64,000 nucleotides of DNA from an uncultured Tolumonas sp. (lineage in GTDB: Bacteria > Pseudomonadota > Gammaproteobacteria > Enterobacterales > Aeromonadaceae), in assembly GCF_963556105.2 (NCBI RefSeq), contig NZ_OY829945.1, positions 1,000,524-1,064,523 on the forward strand. The letters run 5' to 3'. Of the stretch, positions 43,349 through 52,922 are shown piece by piece. The translations under genes were made by a program, and so were the position numbers. The notes under the pieces are model-generated. The model was not told where the DNA came from and did not search any database. It saw only the letters and a list, made by a program, of their open reading frames with translations. The first letter of the stretch is position 1, and the number at the start of each line of letters is the position of its first letter.

Positions 43349-44845
43349 TTACAGCGCTTTCAGGATCGCTTCTACGGTCGCTTTGGCATCACCAAAGCAC
43401 ATGTGCGAGTTCTCTTTGAAGAACAGCGGGTTCTGCACACCGGCGTAACCAGTGTTCATCGAGCGTTTGAACACCACGACGTTCTGTGCTTTCCACACTT
43501 CCAGTACCGGCATACCGGCAATCGGGCTGCCCGGGTCTTCCATCGCCGCTGGGTTCACGGTGTCGTTGGCACCGATAACCAGTACAGTGTCGGTTTCTGG
43601 GAAGTCTTCGTTGATTTCGTCCATTTCCAGCACGATATCGTAAGGTACTTTCGCTTCCGCCAGCAGGACGTTCATGTGACCCGGCAGACGACCCGCCACT
43701 GGGTGGATACCAAAGCGCACGTTGATGCCTTTATCACGCAGTTTCTGGGTGATGTCCGCCACCGGATATTGTGCCTGTGCCACCGCCATGCCGTAGCCCG
43801 GAGTGATGATAACGGAGCTGGAGTTCTTCAGCAGCTCAGCCACCTCTTCCGGTGACATTTCACGGTATTCGCCCATCTCTTCTTCAGAAGATGAAGACGC
43901 TACACCGTCAGTACCAAAACCACCGGCGATAACAGAGATAAACGAGCGGTTCATCGCCTTACACATGATGTAAGACAGGATGGCACCTGATGAACCAACC
44001 AGCGCACCGGTGACAATCAGCAGGTCGTTCGACAGCATAAAGCCCGCCGCCGCCGCCGCCCAACCGGAGTAGGAGTTCAGCATAGACACGACTACTGGCA
44101 TATCGGCACCACCGATAGAAGCCACTAAATGCCAGCCAAACGCCAGTGCAATCAGGGTCATCACGATGATAGCGAAAGTAGAACCACCGACTTTGATGAA
44201 GAACACCATCAGCAGGAACGAAGCCACTGCCGCCAGCAGGTTCAGTTTATGTTTGTGTGGAATGTTCAGCGGTTTTGAGCTGATAGTGCCACGCAATTTA
44301 CCGAACGCCACGATAGAGCCGGTGAAGGTCACCGCGCCGATGAACACCCCTAAGAAGATTTCAGTCAGGTGGATGTTCAGCATGGCACCAGTCAGATGAC
44401 CGTGACCATTCGCGGTTTGTTGCGCAATCTGGCTGATGGCAGCTTGCGCTGCCGCCATGATTTCTTCCGGTGAACCGTTCAGTGGCAACACCAGTTGTTG
44501 CACGGCGTTCGCCGGTAACAGTTCGATGAAGCTGTTATAGCCCACCAAAACGGCCGCTAAACCCACAAAGCTGTGCAATACCGCTACCAGCTCCGGCATC
44601 TGGGTCATTTCCACTTTCAGTGCCAAACGTGCACCAATCGCGCCACCGATGACCATCGCCACCAGAATGAAGACCACACCATGCACGCTTGGGCTGGCGA
44701 TAGTCGCCACCAGGGCAATCGCCATCCCGGTCATACCAAACAAGTTACCGTATTTTGCGGTCTCTTGTTTCGACAAACCCGCCAGACTGGCAATGAACAG
44801 CACCGCTGCCACGATGTATGAAGCAGTTACTAAACCTTGAGACAT
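43349..44845 (-). CDS. pntB: NAD(P) transhydrogenase subunit beta
   Basis: Membrane and NADP(H)-binding subunit of the proton-pumping transhydrogenase that reduces NADP+ with NADH. The 498 residues include nine or so membrane helices (1-290), then the soluble domain III with [16 protein letters not shown] and [14 protein letters not shown]. It is 36 residues longer than the usual 462. The extra sequence sits about residues 110-156 (including [20 protein letters not shown] and a His/Gly stretch NGHGHLTG) between two helices, a loop that is short in E. coli. GGGGAG precedes ATG and pntA ends 11 bases upstream. Confidence 0.95.
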   Translation of the reverse strand: MSQGLVTASYIVAAVLFIASLAGLSKQETAKYGNLFGMTGMAIALVATIASPSVHGVVFILVAMVIGGAIGARLALKVEMTQMPELVAVLHSFVGLAAVLVGYNSFIELLPANAVQQLVLPLNGSPEEIMAAAQAAISQIAQQTANGHGHLTGAMLNIHLTEIFLGVFIGAVTFTGSIVAFGKLRGTISSKPLNIPHKHKLNLLAAVASFLLMVFFIKVGGSTFAIIVMTLIALAFGWHLVASIGGADMPVVVSMLNSYSGWAAAAAGFMLSNDLLIVTGALVGSSGAILSYIMCKAMNRSFISVIAGGFGTDGVASSSSEEEMGEYREMSPEEVAELLKNSSSVIITPGYGMAVAQAQYPVADITQKLRDKGINVRFGIHPVAGRLPGHMNVLLAEAKVPYDIVLEMDEINEDFPETDTVLVIGANDTVNPAAMEDPGSPIAGMPVLEVWKAQNVVVFKRSMNTGYAGVQNPLFFKENSHMCFGDAKATVEAILKAL

Positions 44846-44856
44846 GTCAGCTCCCC

Positions 44857-46389
44857 TTAACCCTTACGGAACATCTTCAGCATGCGCTGAGTCACGGTGA
44901 AACCACCGACGATGTTAATGGTGGCAATCAGTACGGCGACAAACGCCAGTGCTGAAACCAGACCCGAGCCACTGCCAATCTGTAACAGGGCGCCAACCAC
45001 GATGATGCCGGAAATCGCGTTAGTGACCGACATCAGTGGTGTATGCAGTGAGTGGCTGACGTTCCATACCACGTAATAACCCACCACACAGGCCAGTACA
45101 AACACGGTGAAGTGCGACAGGAATTCTGGCGGTGCCACATGGCCTAACAGACCAAACAGACCTAAGCCCACCACGCCCAGCCATTTTTTCGACTTGCACG
45201 GTTTTTTCTCTTCGACTTTCGCCGCGGCGGGTTTGGCCGCTTCTTGTTTCGGTGCCGCAGACACACTAATCGCCGGTGGCGGGAAGGTCACTTCACCCTG
45301 ATGCACCACGGTCATGTTACGCAACACGACGTCGTTGAAATCCAGATTGATGTTACCGTCTTTCTCTTTGCACCACAGTTTGGCTAAGTTCACCAGGTTG
45401 GTCGCATACAACTGTGAAGACTGGGTTGGCAGACGACCTGGCAGGTCGGTGTAACCAATTACTTTCACACCAGAGTCGGTCACGGACAGTGTACCCGGTA
45501 CGGTGTATTCACAGTTACCACCGGTCGCCGCAGCCAAATCGACAATCACCGAGCCCGGTTTCATCGAATCAACCATTTCCTTGGTGATGAGTTTTGGTGC
45601 TGGTTTGCCTGGGATCAACGCGGTAGTGATGATGATATCCACGTCTTTGGCTTGTTCCGCGAACAGTGCCATTTCCGCTTTGATAAATTCATCGGACATT
45701 ACTTTGGCGTAACCGTCAGACGATGAACCGTCTTCTCCACCGAAGTCGAGTTTCAGGAACTCGCCACCCATGGATTCGATTTGTTCCGCTACTTCTAAAC
45801 GGGTATCAAAGGCACGCACAATGGCGCCCAGTGAGCGCGCTGAACCAATCGCGGCCAGACCGGCGACACCGGCACCAATTACCAGTACTTTAGCTGGCGG
45901 GACTTTACCGGCGGCGGTGATTTGACCGGTAAAGAAACGACCAAATGAATGGGCGGCTTCAATCACCGCACGGTAACCACCGATGTTGGCCATGGAAGAC
46001 AAGGCATCCAAAGACTGCGCACGCGAGATACGCGGCACCATGTCCATCGCCAGCACATTGATTTTTTTAGTCGACAGTTTGGCGACGAGCTCAGGGTTTT
46101 GTGCTGGCCACAGGAAACTGACTAAGGTGGCACCCTCTTTAATCAGACCGATTTCGGCATCGGACGGGGCATTCACCTTGTAAATAATATCGGCCTGCCA
46201 GATATCGGCAGACGCCGCGACGCTGGCGCCGGCGGCCACATACGCGGCATCATCAAAGCTGGCCAGTGCACCCGCGCCAGACTCGACAACCACGTCGAAG
46301 CCGAGTTTTTTTAGTTGCTCAACGGTGTTCGGAGTCGCAGCGACCCGCGTCTCACCGGCAAGGCTTTCTCTCGGTATTCCTACTAACAT
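44857..46389 (-). CDS. pntA: NAD(P) transhydrogenase subunit alpha
   Basis: NAD(H)-binding subunit of the transhydrogenase. The 510-residue protein has exactly the E. coli length: the alanine-dehydrogenase-like domain I ([20 protein letters not shown], Rossmann loop [22 protein letters not shown]), a linker rich in Ala, Lys and Glu near 385-405 ([16 protein letters not shown]) and four membrane helices at the C-terminus. ATG at 46389 follows GAGG; the longer frame is rejected. Genes pntA-pntB are one operon. The 315 bases upstream (46390-46704) hold a small inverted repeat TCTTAAC/GTTAAGA (46474-46493), perhaps an operator, and hairpins of the next gene. Confidence 0.96.
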   Translation of the reverse strand: MLVGIPRESLAGETRVAATPNTVEQLKKLGFDVVVESGAGALASFDDAAYVAAGASVAASADIWQADIIYKVNAPSDAEIGLIKEGATLVSFLWPAQNPELVAKLSTKKINVLAMDMVPRISRAQSLDALSSMANIGGYRAVIEAAHSFGRFFTGQITAAGKVPPAKVLVIGAGVAGLAAIGSARSLGAIVRAFDTRLEVAEQIESMGGEFLKLDFGGEDGSSSDGYAKVMSDEFIKAEMALFAEQAKDVDIIITTALIPGKPAPKLITKEMVDSMKPGSVIVDLAAATGGNCEYTVPGTLSVTDSGVKVIGYTDLPGRLPTQSSQLYATNLVNLAKLWCKEKDGNINLDFNDVVLRNMTVVHQGEVTFPPPAISVSAAPKQEAAKPAAAKVEEKKPCKSKKWLGVVGLGLFGLLGHVAPPEFLSHFTVFVLACVVGYYVVWNVSHSLHTPLMSVTNAISGIIVVGALLQIGSGSGLVSALAFVAVLIATINIVGGFTVTQRMLKMFRKG

Positions 46390-46628
46390 GCAAGGATCCT
46401 CGTAACGAATAGAGTAGGGTTGCGCTGTACTTAACAGCCTCAAAGCGAGGTTGATTGGCATTGCAATAAACGTTCTTAACATGAAAGTTAAGAGTCGTTA
46501 ATGGCTAAAACTGGAATTTATAGTAACAAAAACATTTAGTTAGCATGCAATGTATTGTAAATGCAGCTTTTTTAGCAATTTACTCATCATTTTAGCCATG
46601 CGCTGAAAATGACAATTTGCGGGAAAAC

Positions 46629-46692
46629 TGTGCTATTCAGCACAAAACCAGAATGTAGGCCGGATGCTGGCACATGAGTAAGCCATGTGCCA
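46629..46692 (-). terminator. Two hairpins after the YjeH-like gene
   Basis: TGGCACATG and CATGTGCCA (46668-46692, 9-bp stem, 7-base loop) come first in the minus-strand transcript; TGTGCT and AGCACA (46629-46644) follow, and then GTTTTCCC. Only the second has a partial T-run, so termination is likely but not certain. Confidence 0.5.
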
Positions 46693-46704
46693 ACCTCGCT
46701 AAAA

Positions 46705-47949
46705 CTACTTCTGGTTATCGGGTTGTGGATGGCGCTTGTGTAATAAACAAGCCCCCAATACTGCTGCGGCATATAGCGTATGCAGTGCCAGTGATGCCGC
46801 TACCAGCAGACAAACGGCAGTCGCCATGATAGCCAGTTTGCGTTCTTTCCCCGGCAGTAGTTTCAAGCCCGACAACGCAGCCGAAAGGTAGATCAATACA
46901 AATACGCCATTGGCATAACCGATCAATCCATCAAGCGGTAAATGCACATTCATCCGAAGTAATAAGGTGATGGCAATGAGCCCGCAGGTGATCAGCAGGC
47001 CATTGGTGGGCGCACCGTAACGGTTGAGTTTACCGGCCCAGGCATGGATCTGCCCGCGTTCTGCCATGCTGTAAAACAGGCGCGAAAAGCTGGTGATATA
47101 GAGATTTACCGCGATAAAACAGGTCATCAGGCCAAATAAGCCGATCAGCAGATGGCCGGTCTGGCCGGTGAGGGAGCTCATCAACTGAATAATTGAGGTC
47201 AGATTTTGTGCTTCATTGCCATAAAAACCAGAAGAAAGCAGCACAGTGCTCAGGCACAGATATAACACCAACGCGATGAGCATCCCCAGCATCACGACTC
47301 GCGGGAAATCACGTTCTGGATGATGAAATTCACCACTTAAGTGAGCAATCGCTTCGATGCCGACGAAACACCAGAAAATCAGCCCGGTTGCTTGTGCCAG
47401 ATTGGTCAGTGAAAAAGCCGTAGCAGGTAAACTGACAGGATGACCGTAAAGATATAAACCAACCGCTAACAACAACGTGCTGCAAATGCCAAAGCTGATA
47501 AAACTTTGGATCCACGCCGCTGTTTTCATGTTCAGTAAATTCAGCCCCAGCATGCTGCCCAATAGCAGAAATTGCCAGATGCCGTGTTGGCTTTCCGGTA
47601 GACCAAATGTTTGACACAAATAACCGGTAGCAGTGACGATCACCACGGGCGGGCCAATCATGATCACGGACAAAAATAACCAGCTGATGGCATCGGCAGC
47701 ACGTTCGCCAAATGCTTGCTCGACAAAAAAAGCGGTACCACCGGCATCGGGGTAACGTTTACCTAACGAGGCAAACGTAAAAACGATAGGCAAGATCAGC
47801 CCGCCCATTAATACCCAAGCCAGTAACGACCAGCTTCCTGCCAGACTGGCGGTCATGGCCGGAACAATAAAAACGCCGGAGCCGAGCAGGGTGGAAACCA
47901 GTAAGCCGGTGCCTTGCCACAAACCAATGTGTTGTTTCAAATGTGCCAT
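46705..47949 (-). CDS. yjeH: APC-family amino acid transporter, YjeH-like
   Basis: A 414-residue inner-membrane protein with about 12 hydrophobic segments, starting MAHLKQHIGLWQGTGLLVST and with LLGSGVFIVPAM, the APC substrate-binding break in helix 1, and FWCFVGIEAIAHLSGEFHHP in the middle. The pattern follows E. coli YjeH, an exporter of methionine and branched-chain amino acids. The actual substrate here is inferred from that likeness. The ATG has no strong ribosome site. The 160 bases before it (47950-48109) show no gene. Confidence 0.85.
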   Translation of the reverse strand: MAHLKQHIGLWQGTGLLVSTLLGSGVFIVPAMTASLAGSWSLLAWVLMGGLILPIVFTFASLGKRYPDAGGTAFFVEQAFGERAADAISWLFLSVIMIGPPVVIVTATGYLCQTFGLPESQHGIWQFLLLGSMLGLNLLNMKTAAWIQSFISFGICSTLLLAVGLYLYGHPVSLPATAFSLTNLAQATGLIFWCFVGIEAIAHLSGEFHHPERDFPRVVMLGMLIALVLYLCLSTVLLSSGFYGNEAQNLTSIIQLMSSLTGQTGHLLIGLFGLMTCFIAVNLYITSFSRLFYSMAERGQIHAWAGKLNRYGAPTNGLLITCGLIAITLLLRMNVHLPLDGLIGYANGVFVLIYLSAALSGLKLLPGKERKLAIMATAVCLLVAASLALHTLYAAAVLGACLLHKRHPQPDNQK

Positions 47950-48109
47950 TGGGAAAAGAACCCATGGAGTCAGAAGAGAGCGTAATTATGCGTCAAACAG
48001 GGTGGTGGTGTAAAATGCACGGCAGCGGAACAAATGCTATAAGACAGAAAAAGGAGCCGCCGGTGCAGGATCCTGCGGCTCAAAACTTGACGAGTAGTAG
48101 AACGGAGTA

Positions 48110-48646
48110 TCAGATTGCAAATTCAGTTTTCAGGCTGGAAACCCAAGTTTTAACGCGTTCTGGCGTCAGGCTGGATTGGTTGTCTTGATCGATAACCAGA
48201 CCAACAAAATCATCGCCATCCAACGCATTAGAACTGTTAAATTCATAACCTTCGTTAGGCCAGAAACCCACCACAGACGCGCCGGCTTCAGACACCACAT
48301 CATATAATTCACCTAAGGCATCGACGAAGGCGTCACCATAGCTGGCCTGATCGCCTAACCCAAACAGTGCGACTTTTTTACCGCTCAGATCGGCTGCTTC
48401 CAAATCCGGTACAAACTCAGCCCAGCTTTCTGCCTGGCAGTCACAATCTAAGCCTGGTAAGGCACCATCACCCAGCGTTGGTGTGCCTAAAATCAGGTAT
48501 TCGTAACCCAACAGATCATCAATGCTGGCTTTGTTGATGTTCACTGGGGCGGCCACTTCATCACTACCAAATGCGTCTTGGATCAGTTTCGCAACCTTGC
48601 GAGTTTTACCTGTGTCACTTCCGAAGAAAATGCCGACTTTAGCCAT
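48110..48646 (-). CDS. nifF: Flavodoxin, NifF type
   Basis: A 178-residue FMN flavodoxin. The phosphate loop is GIFFGSDTGKTRKVAK; the long-chain form shows in the inserted strand, and TPTLGDGALPGLDCDCQAES plus GLGDQASYGDAFVDALGELY hold the FMN-flanking loops. Ending motifs GFWPNEGYEF and DDFVGLVIDQDNQ are close to Klebsiella NifF, the electron donor to nitrogenase. The promoter region supports this: a sigma-54 site and a NifA-type site lie upstream. General-purpose flavodoxin (FldA/FldB) is the alternative. Confidence 0.86.
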   Translation of the reverse strand: MAKVGIFFGSDTGKTRKVAKLIQDAFGSDEVAAPVNINKASIDDLLGYEYLILGTPTLGDGALPGLDCDCQAESWAEFVPDLEAADLSGKKVALFGLGDQASYGDAFVDALGELYDVVSEAGASVVGFWPNEGYEFNSSNALDGDDFVGLVIDQDNQSSLTPERVKTWVSSLKTEFAI

Positions 48647-48682
48647 GGTGTCTCTCCTTGAATACGGTGTTGTTTCTTATGC

Positions 48683-48698
48683 TGCATGAACGGTGCCG
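48683..48698 (-). promoter_or_regulatory. Sigma-54 promoter of nifF
   Basis: On the minus strand CGGCACCGTTCATGCA keeps the invariant GG-N10-GC spacing and most of TGGCAC-N5-TTGCA. It lies 37 bases before the nifF ATG. Confidence 0.7.
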
Positions 48699-48763
48699 TA
48701 GCTGGTTTTTATTTAATTAATTGAAAATAAAGGAAATGTTATTTTTGGTTGTTTGAAGTGACT

Positions 48764-48779
48764 TGTGATAAAACGCACA
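48764..48779. promoter_or_regulatory. NifA upstream activator site of nifF
   Basis: TGTGATAAAACGCACA fits TGT-N10-ACA exactly, the NifA binding motif. It lies about 66 bases upstream of the -24 element of the nifF sigma-54 promoter. Confidence 0.65.
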
Positions 48780-48796
48780 ATCTGCGACAAAACCGC

Positions 48797-48822
48797 AAAA
48801 AAAGACCACCGCAAGGGTGGTC
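48797..48822 (-). terminator. Intrinsic terminator of the ion transporter gene
   Basis: On the minus strand GACCACC and GGTGGTC pair around a 5-base loop and are followed by a T7 run. It insulates nifF from upstream transcription. Confidence 0.85.
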
Positions 48823-48850
48823 TCTGGGTTAACAAATTATTCTTTGTCGA

Positions 48851-50182
48851 TTAAGCATCAGGCTTGGTCGTGATTTCTTGTTTCACGATATTTTCCTGCG
48901 AGGCTTTATGGGGGGCATGGGGCGCCCAACCAGATAATGCCAGTAATACGAAGAAGCCAATGACATAAGCTGCAGCGACATGCCAGCCTTGACGCAACCA
49001 GCTTACAGCAGAACGTGCTTCCGGATACATGTTGGCGAGCGCGACACCGGCTGATGAACCGAACCACAACATAGAACCACCAAAACCCACGGCATAAGCG
49101 AGAAAGCCCCAGTCATAACCACCTTGTTCCAGACACAGTTTGGTCAGCGGAATGTTGTCAAACACGGCAGAAACAAAACCGAGATAAAATGTGGTCAGCC
49201 AAGTTGCTGGCGGTAGCTCATCCACCGGCATCAAAGAGGCACAAGTCACCAGACCAACTAGAAATACCGTTCCTGCTGCGGCATTTTTCAGCTCATTCCA
49301 CGGTGTTTTTACCGTTAGAGCGCCCAGCAAAATAGCGACCCAGACACCGAGAGCCGGAAAATCTAATGCATAGTTAGCAATAATTGCACACACCAAGATC
49401 AGCGCGACAATACCTAATTTCTTCCACTCAACTGTCACACCGATTGGCGCATCTTTAGTGATACGCTGATATTTGTCTTGTTGAATAGAAGCCATTACAC
49501 CAAATAGGATTAATGCAGTGCCTGCAGCGATATACGCATGTAACACGTGTAGCGGATTAACGCCGTCGATCCACATCAGTGTGGTGGTGGTGTCACCGAC
49601 CACAGAGCCTGAACCACCGGCATTACTGGCGGCCACAATGGCGGCGAGATAACCGACATGCACACGTTTGTTGAACACCACAAAGGCTACTGCACCACCG
49701 ATCATGGCGGCGGCAATATTGTCGAGGAAGGCACTGATCACGAAAATCATGATCAGTAATACGAAACCACCTTTCCAATCATCCGGCAGATATTTAGGCA
49801 ATATCTTCGGCAATTCCGATTCTTCAAAATGTTTGGCCAAAATAGCAAAACCAAACAGCAGACCAATCAAGTTAAGCAGAACTCGCCATTCGCCTTCATG
49901 CCCGATGCTGCCAAAAATGTGCTGTGTAAATGAAAAGTCATTCAGGAACAGATATTTACTGATCAAAATGGCGGAAAGCCCTGCCAATGACACCCACATG
50001 GTGTAGTTGTGAAACAAAGCTACCCCGAGCAGGGTGATAGCGAAGAGTATAAATTCAATCCGGATGCCACCTAATTGCGGCATGCCACTGCCATCAGAAG
50101 CGAGTGCTAATGTGGGCAATAACAGAGTGAACAGTACACAGAGAGAGCGGGTAAAACCGGAAACGACAGTATTTTTTTTCAT
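48851..50182 (-). CDS. NhaD/ArsB-type ion transporter
   Basis: A 443-residue inner-membrane protein of the IT superfamily. It begins with a cleavable-looking signal segment (about 10-29, VLFTLLLPTLALAS), then about 11 membrane helices. Conserved half-repeats are SAFLDNIAAAMIGGAVAFVV with SNAGGSGSVVGDTTTTLMW, and SAVFDNIPLTKLCLEQGG with GGSMLWFGSSAGVALANM. These Asn/Asp/Ser-rich breaks carry ions in NhaD Na+/H+ antiporters and citrate-type carriers. Which ion is moved cannot be told. It lies between nifF and the rnf operon; it might relate to the Na+/H+ gradient used by Rnf, which is speculation. Confidence 0.8.
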   Translation of the reverse strand: MKKNTVVSGFTRSLCVLFTLLLPTLALASDGSGMPQLGGIRIEFILFAITLLGVALFHNYTMWVSLAGLSAILISKYLFLNDFSFTQHIFGSIGHEGEWRVLLNLIGLLFGFAILAKHFEESELPKILPKYLPDDWKGGFVLLIMIFVISAFLDNIAAAMIGGAVAFVVFNKRVHVGYLAAIVAASNAGGSGSVVGDTTTTLMWIDGVNPLHVLHAYIAAGTALILFGVMASIQQDKYQRITKDAPIGVTVEWKKLGIVALILVCAIIANYALDFPALGVWVAILLGALTVKTPWNELKNAAAGTVFLVGLVTCASLMPVDELPPATWLTTFYLGFVSAVFDNIPLTKLCLEQGGYDWGFLAYAVGFGGSMLWFGSSAGVALANMYPEARSAVSWLRQGWHVAAAYVIGFFVLLALSGWAPHAPHKASQENIVKQEITTKPDA

Positions 50183-50201
50183 CTACAACTTATCCAGAAA
50201 C

Positions 50202-50241
50202 ACCACAACCAGAAAACTTAACAAGCTTTTCTGGTTGTGGT
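50202..50241. terminator. Long hairpin between rnfH and the ion transporter
   Basis: ACCACAACCAGAAAA and TTTTCTGGTTGTGGT form a perfect 15-bp stem around 10 bases. It lies after the last rnf gene, so it is the probable operon end, though its 3' flank on the minus strand has only GTGTTTC. Confidence 0.55.
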
Positions 50242-50351
50242 TCGTAATAGCCAACGTTGGCTAGAATTATTTTCCGGAATTTTAACAGGCTTTTTATGAA
50301 CGAGGATATTTATCTTAGAGCCATTCTTCGTTCATATCATTTGCCTGAGTA

Positions 50352-50615
50352 TTAATCTTCTTCCTCATCTTCATCGGCATCCGGCTGGCGTTGCACGGGC
50401 AGATAGATTTCCACTCGATCGCCTGCTTTCAACTCGGTATCGGGTGTACAGAATTTGCCAAAAATACCGATGCGGTGCGTTTCTAAATCCAGATCCGGAT
50501 AATGCTGGAATACCGGTGAAGCGCGCAGTGCTTCTGCCGCAGTAATTGGTTCGGGTAAATCAAGATGATACCAGTTGCCCTTAGCGCCTCGGGCATGCGC
50601 AACACTGATTTTCAT
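50352..50615 (-). CDS. rnfH: RnfH family protein (ubiquitin-like fold)
   Basis: An 87-residue protein starting MKISVAHARGAKGNWYHLDL with IGIFGKFCTPDTELKAGDRV EIYLP, the RnfH/UPF0125 core, and an acidic end (PDADEDEEED). Its role is unclear; it accompanies nif-linked rnf operons. The start ATG shares a base with the rnfE stop (TAATG), which favours it over a TTG three codons earlier. Last gene of rnfABCDGEH. Confidence 0.9.
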   Translation of the reverse strand: MKISVAHARGAKGNWYHLDLPEPITAAEALRASPVFQHYPDLDLETHRIGIFGKFCTPDTELKAGDRVEIYLPVQRQPDADEDEEED

Positions 50616-51307
50616 TAGTGACAACCTCCAGCTTGAATGGCAACCACAGGCGTTGTTTCTTTGGCAAACAAACGCTTACGCAGACGAATACCTGCCAGCA
50701 ATAACCCCATGACCACAAAACCACCCGGCGGTAACAGCATTAACAAAAAGCCGTGATAGCCCGGTAATACGTGCATTTCCAAAAATTTAAAATGCGGGCC
50801 AAGCAGTAATGACGCACCCGAAAACAGGGTGCCGCTGCCGATGATTTCACGCACCGCACCCACGCTGGTCACACCGATGGTAAAGCCGATACCGGTGGCA
50901 AAACCATCCATGGCGGCGGCTAAAGGTTTGTTTTTCATGGCAAAGGCTTCAGCGCGGCCTAATGGTGCACAGTTTGCCACAATCAAAGGAATGAACAGCC
51001 CCAGCACTTTGTGTAGATCGTGCATCCAGGCGTTCATGGTCAGATCGAGTAGCGTTACCAAAAACGCGATAATGACAATGAAAATAGGAATACGGATCTG
51101 ATTTGGCGTCAGCTTACGCAGCAACGACACCATCAAATTCGCACCGGTCATGACCATCATGGTCAATACACCGATCCCGACACCGTTGGTCGCAGTGGTG
51201 GTGATGGCCATCAAAGGGCACAGTCCTAAAATCTGAACAAACGTAACGTTATTGCGCCAAACACCATCAGCAAAGATGTCATAGTAGCTCTGTTCGGAAT
51301 GGCTCAT
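50615..51307 (-). CDS. rnfE: Rnf complex membrane subunit RnfE
   Basis: A 230-residue inner-membrane protein with about six helices, homologous to RnfA and NqrD/E. Signatures are FVQILGLCPLMAITTTATNG and VANCAPLGRAEAFAMKNKPL, with the Cys residues that in homologues help carry the iron-sulphur site across the membrane. It starts in a four-base overlap with rnfG (ATGA). Confidence 0.95.
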   Translation of the reverse strand: MSHSEQSYYDIFADGVWRNNVTFVQILGLCPLMAITTTATNGVGIGVLTMMVMTGANLMVSLLRKLTPNQIRIPIFIVIIAFLVTLLDLTMNAWMHDLHKVLGLFIPLIVANCAPLGRAEAFAMKNKPLAAAMDGFATGIGFTIGVTSVGAVREIIGSGTLFSGASLLLGPHFKFLEMHVLPGYHGFLLMLLPPGGFVVMGLLLAGIRLRKRLFAKETTPVVAIQAGGCH

Positions 51308-51945
51308 GATTTCTCTCCCTGTTTGACACTTAGAATCTCGCCTTTATGTTTTGCAAAAAGCTGCAGCCCTTCATAGACCCCTTTGACCACACCGCGCGGC
51401 GTGATGGTGGCTCCGGTAAAGGAGTCAAATTCCCCGCCATCTTTCTTCACATGCCAGTTTTTCTGTGAGGTGTTATCCAGCGATTTGCCTTCAAAACCAA
51501 AGATCCACTTACTTTTGGCGGGTTCAATCAAATCGCCCAGACCCGGTGTTTCTTTGTGGTTGGTTACCCGCACGCCGGTCAGTACGCCATTGGCATCAAT
51601 GCCTAACAGCATATTGATAGCACCGGAATAACCGGTGGTGTCAGCAAACAACACGATGCCGCTGGGCACACCATTTTTGCGACCCAGAAAGAAATGCACG
51701 GGTTTGCCATCTAACGTCAGGGTGTATTCCTCTTGACCTAAATGGTTGTCATACAGGCTGGTTGGAAAAACCTGCGACAGCATGTTTTGCGTATCTTCGA
51801 TCTGGCGTTGTTTGATCGGTGATTTGGTGACAAATGCCACGGCGGAAACAAATACACACACCAACAAAGTAAACGTGCCTAAGATCAGCCCTTGGGTATA
51901 GGGTTTATCACGAAACGGAATAGTAGTTGCAGTCTGGGAACTCAT
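51304..51945 (-). CDS. rnfG: Rnf complex FMN-binding subunit RnfG
   Basis: A 213-residue protein with one N-terminal membrane anchor (about 18-40) and a periplasmic FMN-binding domain. The FMN is attached to Thr in FDSFTGATITPRGVVKGV. It passes electrons inside the ion-pumping Rnf complex. It overlaps rnfD by four bases at its start. Confidence 0.95.
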   Translation of the reverse strand: MSSQTATTIPFRDKPYTQGLILGTFTLLVCVFVSAVAFVTKSPIKQRQIEDTQNMLSQVFPTSLYDNHLGQEEYTLTLDGKPVHFFLGRKNGVPSGIVLFADTTGYSGAINMLLGIDANGVLTGVRVTNHKETPGLGDLIEPAKSKWIFGFEGKSLDNTSQKNWHVKKDGGEFDSFTGATITPRGVVKGVYEGLQLFAKHKGEILSVKQGEKS

Positions 51946-52922
51946 GATTGTCCCTCCTTCTTCATCTGATAGCCGTAGGCTTTCGGGCGGGTAAAGTTAT
52001 CAATCAGCGGGGTAGCGGCATTGGTCAACAGCACCGCAAATGCAACACCTTCCGGGAAGTTGCCGAAGCTGCGGATGATGTAAATCAGGAAGCCGGTCAT
52101 CAGGCCATACACCAGCTTGCCTTTGGTGCTGCTCGGTGTGGTGACCGGATCGGTGACAATGAAGAACGCGCCAATCAACAAACCGCCGCTGGTTAATTGC
52201 GCTAAAGGCTCGGTAATTGATGCAGGAGACAGCAACCAATGCAGAGCGCCTGGCACCAGACAGCCTGCGAGTGTTGCCACCGGCGCATGCCAGGTGAACA
52301 CTTTTTGCTGTAACAACCACAAACCACCCAGCAGCAACAGAATGGAAGAGGTTTCACCCATACTGCCTTTGCTGGTGCCCATCAGGTGATGCATCCACTC
52401 AAAGCTCTGTTTATGGCTTTCTTTGAAATAGCCCAACGTCGTGGCGCCAGAGACACCATCTACGCCCATCTTGTAGAACTGACCGTCCATAAAGGCACTC
52501 GGTTCCACCCAATGGGTCATCTGCACGGGGAAAGCGATCAACAAGACGACGCGGGCCAGCATGGCAGGGTTAAACAGGTTTTGCCCCAAACCACCGTAGA
52601 TGTGTTTACCGAATAAAATAGCAATCATGCCACCCAACGCACCCAGCCAAAGCGGGGCGTGCGGCGGTAAGCTCATGCCTAAAATCAATGCTGTCAGCAA
52701 GCTGGCGCCATCAGTCAATTCACCACCCGCTTTCGGGTTGAGCTTTAACGCGATCAACTCACACAGCCAGCAACTGAACACACAGGTCAGCATCAAAAAC
52801 AGCGCGGGCATCCCAAACTGCAACACGCCAAACAGCGCGGCGGGGATCAGCGCCAGGTTAACTTTAAACATCACACGCTGGATGGTGAGTCCTTCGTGTG
52901 CATGTGGGGCCATTAGAGTCAT
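51942..52922 (-). CDS. rnfD: Rnf complex membrane subunit RnfD
   Basis: A 326-residue inner-membrane protein with about ten helices, homologous to NqrB. GVDGVSGATTLGYFKE holds the Thr to which FMN is attached. FGKHIYGGLGQNLFNPAMLA is a further family signature. The start overlaps rnfC by four bases (ATGA). Confidence 0.95.
   Translation of the reverse strand: MTLMAPHAHEGLTIQRVMFKVNLALIPAALFGVLQFGMPALFLMLTCVFSCWLCELIALKLNPKAGGELTDGASLLTALILGMSLPPHAPLWLGALGGMIAILFGKHIYGGLGQNLFNPAMLARVVLLIAFPVQMTHWVEPSAFMDGQFYKMGVDGVSGATTLGYFKESHKQSFEWMHHLMGTSKGSMGETSSILLLLGGLWLLQQKVFTWHAPVATLAGCLVPGALHWLLSPASITEPLAQLTSGGLLIGAFFIVTDPVTTPSSTKGKLVYGLMTGFLIYIIRSFGNFPEGVAFAVLLTNAATPLIDNFTRPKAYGYQMKKEGQS

Noticed and set aside
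44040-44065. GCC trinucleotide run resembling a simple repeat
   Set aside because: It encodes an Ala-rich membrane helix of PntB and is ordinary coding sequence.
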